A stretch of DNA of 64,000 nt from assembly GCA_020912385.1 (NCBI GenBank), contig CP087220.1, positions 682,001 to 746,000 on the forward strand. The letters are read 5' to 3'. The notes below the pieces were generated by a model. It did no database searches and was not told where the DNA came from. It worked only from the letters and a program-made list of their open reading frames with translations. Position numbers and translations under genes: made by a program. Below are positions 63,323 to 64,000 of this stretch, one piece after another (positions within the stretch are counted from its first letter, which is position 1; every line of letters starts with the position of its first letter). This stretch comes from Neofusicoccum parvum. Lineage: Eukaryota > Ascomycota > Dothideomycetes > Botryosphaeriales > Botryosphaeriaceae.

Positions 63323-64000
63323 CTACCACATCGCATTCCAAAGCCTCAAGAACGGGTTCTTGGCTGGCGGCTCGGGTGGCGCGTCCTCCCAAACCTTGCA
63401 CTCCTCATCCACCTCCGCCTTGCCGGACCACACGTCCGCCTCCTCCGGCTTGACGAACTTGGTCTTCTTCACGACCTTCCAGAAGATGAAGGCAACGGCG
63501 GCAAAGGCGACGCCGAAGTACGAGGTGATGAAGCCCTGGACGGAAAACGGCTGGAAGACGTCGAAGCCAACAAACACCAGGATGGTGAGGCCGGTCACGA
63601 TGGCCACGTAGGCGCCGTAGGGCATGAAGGGGGCCCGCCAGGGCAGGATGTCGCGGCTGATGTTCTGGGCCTTGAGGGCGCGGTTCCAGCCGACCCAGGT
63701 GACGACCATGCTGGTGTAGGCGATGTCGAAGGAGCAGATGGTCAGGTCGATGAACCAGCCGAAGACCTCGGTGGCCGACGACGACGCGACCATGAAGGTG
63801 ATGCAGCCGATGACGGCGACGATGCTGACGCAGTAGATGGGGATGCCCGACTTGGTGCACTTGAGCAGGAAGCGCGGCGCCTGCCCGTCGAGCGCGAGCG
63901 AGTAGAGCGTGCGCGAGGCCGAGTACATGTACGCGTTGCCACAGGACCAGCCGGAGAGCATGATCAGGAAGTTGATGAGGTCGGGGAGGCCGCCAACTGG
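63323..64000 (-). CDS. Amino-acid permease (Dip5-like, YAT/APC family), C-terminal part, cut by window edge
   Basis: Plasma-membrane amino-acid/proton symporter of the fungal YAT family, closest by eye to dicarboxylic amino-acid permeases (Dip5). The frame is open from the window end to a stop at 63323: 225 residues, the last part of a protein normally about 550 long. Seen: the segment SGWSCGNAYMYSASRTLYSL followed by ALDGQAPRFLLKCTKSGIP, a hallmark of the group; five hydrophobic spans (for example IYCVSIVAVIGCITFMV and YVAIVTGLTILVFVGFDVF); the PFSVQGFITSYFG loop; and a cytosolic tail with KKTKFVKPEEADVWSGK and EVDEECKVWE, also typical. The substrate is inferred from similarity only. Confidence 0.88.
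   Translation of the reverse strand, partial: PVGGLPDLINFLIMLSGWSCGNAYMYSASRTLYSLALDGQAPRFLLKCTKSGIPIYCVSIVAVIGCITFMVASSSATEVFGWFIDLTICSFDIAYTSMVVTWVGWNRALKAQNISRDILPWRAPFMPYGAYVAIVTGLTILVFVGFDVFQPFSVQGFITSYFGVAFAAVAFIFWKVVKKTKFVKPEEADVWSGKAEVDEECKVWEDAPPEPPAKNPFLRLWNAMW

Overview
This window is nuclear DNA from a filamentous ascomycete (Pezizomycotina). The reasons are: many short introns (about 49-72 bp, a few longer) with GTRNGT donors, CTAAC/CTGAC/CTTAC-type branch points and YAG acceptors; a compact, GC-rich, two-strand gene layout; and fungus-specific families (PalH pH sensor, HET-domain proteins, Dcn1, Mvp1, Nup192, Tel1, Saf1-type F-box/RCC1). The gene set fits a Dothideomycete best, but that assignment is inference. 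No rRNA, tRNA, CRISPR or intact transposon was seen. I traced 24 protein-coding genes by joining exons by eye. Two are cut by the window edges: uracil phosphoribosyltransferase on the left and an amino-acid permease on the right.

Layout. 0-5.3 kb: the 3' end of UPRT (+), an F-box/RCC1 protein (-) and an NAD(P)-dependent reductase (-). 6.8-15 kb, all +: PalH/Rim21 pH sensor, sorting nexin Mvp1, an orphan protein and the cullin-neddylation factor Dcn1. 16.8-27.4 kb: a bestrophin-type channel (+), mitochondrial Iba57 (-), decapping enzyme Dcp2 (-), a DUF4112 membrane protein (+) and a fungal integral membrane protein (-). 27.9-31.3 kb: the divergent pair Ctu2/Ncs2 (-) and a Ptm1-like seven-helix protein (+). 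31.6-35 kb: a HET-domain gene and a GH16 glucanase, both -. 35-37.1 kb and 38-40.9 kb are gene-poor and enclose a Pro-rich orphan. 40.9-55.9 kb: TEL1/ATM (-) and NUP192 (+), divergent from a 366-bp shared promoter. 56.1-64 kb: an RluA-type pseudouridine synthase (-) divergent from a hotdog thioesterase (+), a prion-like/glycine-zipper protein (-), a second HET gene (-) and the permease (-).

The genes are mostly unrelated housekeeping functions: mRNA decay, tRNA modification, nuclear pore, DNA damage signalling, endosomal sorting, Fe-S maturation and ambient pH sensing. The accessory flavour comes from two HET genes, one probable HET-like remnant and the gene-poor pockets near them. I found no convincing new multi-gene system.

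The observations most worth a second look are: an intron in the TEL1 leader whose retention makes a 16-codon upstream ORF that stops directly against an in-frame ATG; an unusually long intron in DCN1 holding an alternative in-frame start that would make a UBA-less protein; a run of leucine-rich helical motifs in the long Dcp2 tail; two decayed coding segments (about 15.5-15.9 kb and 39.7-40.0 kb); and a 12-bp degenerate minisatellite next to UPRT.
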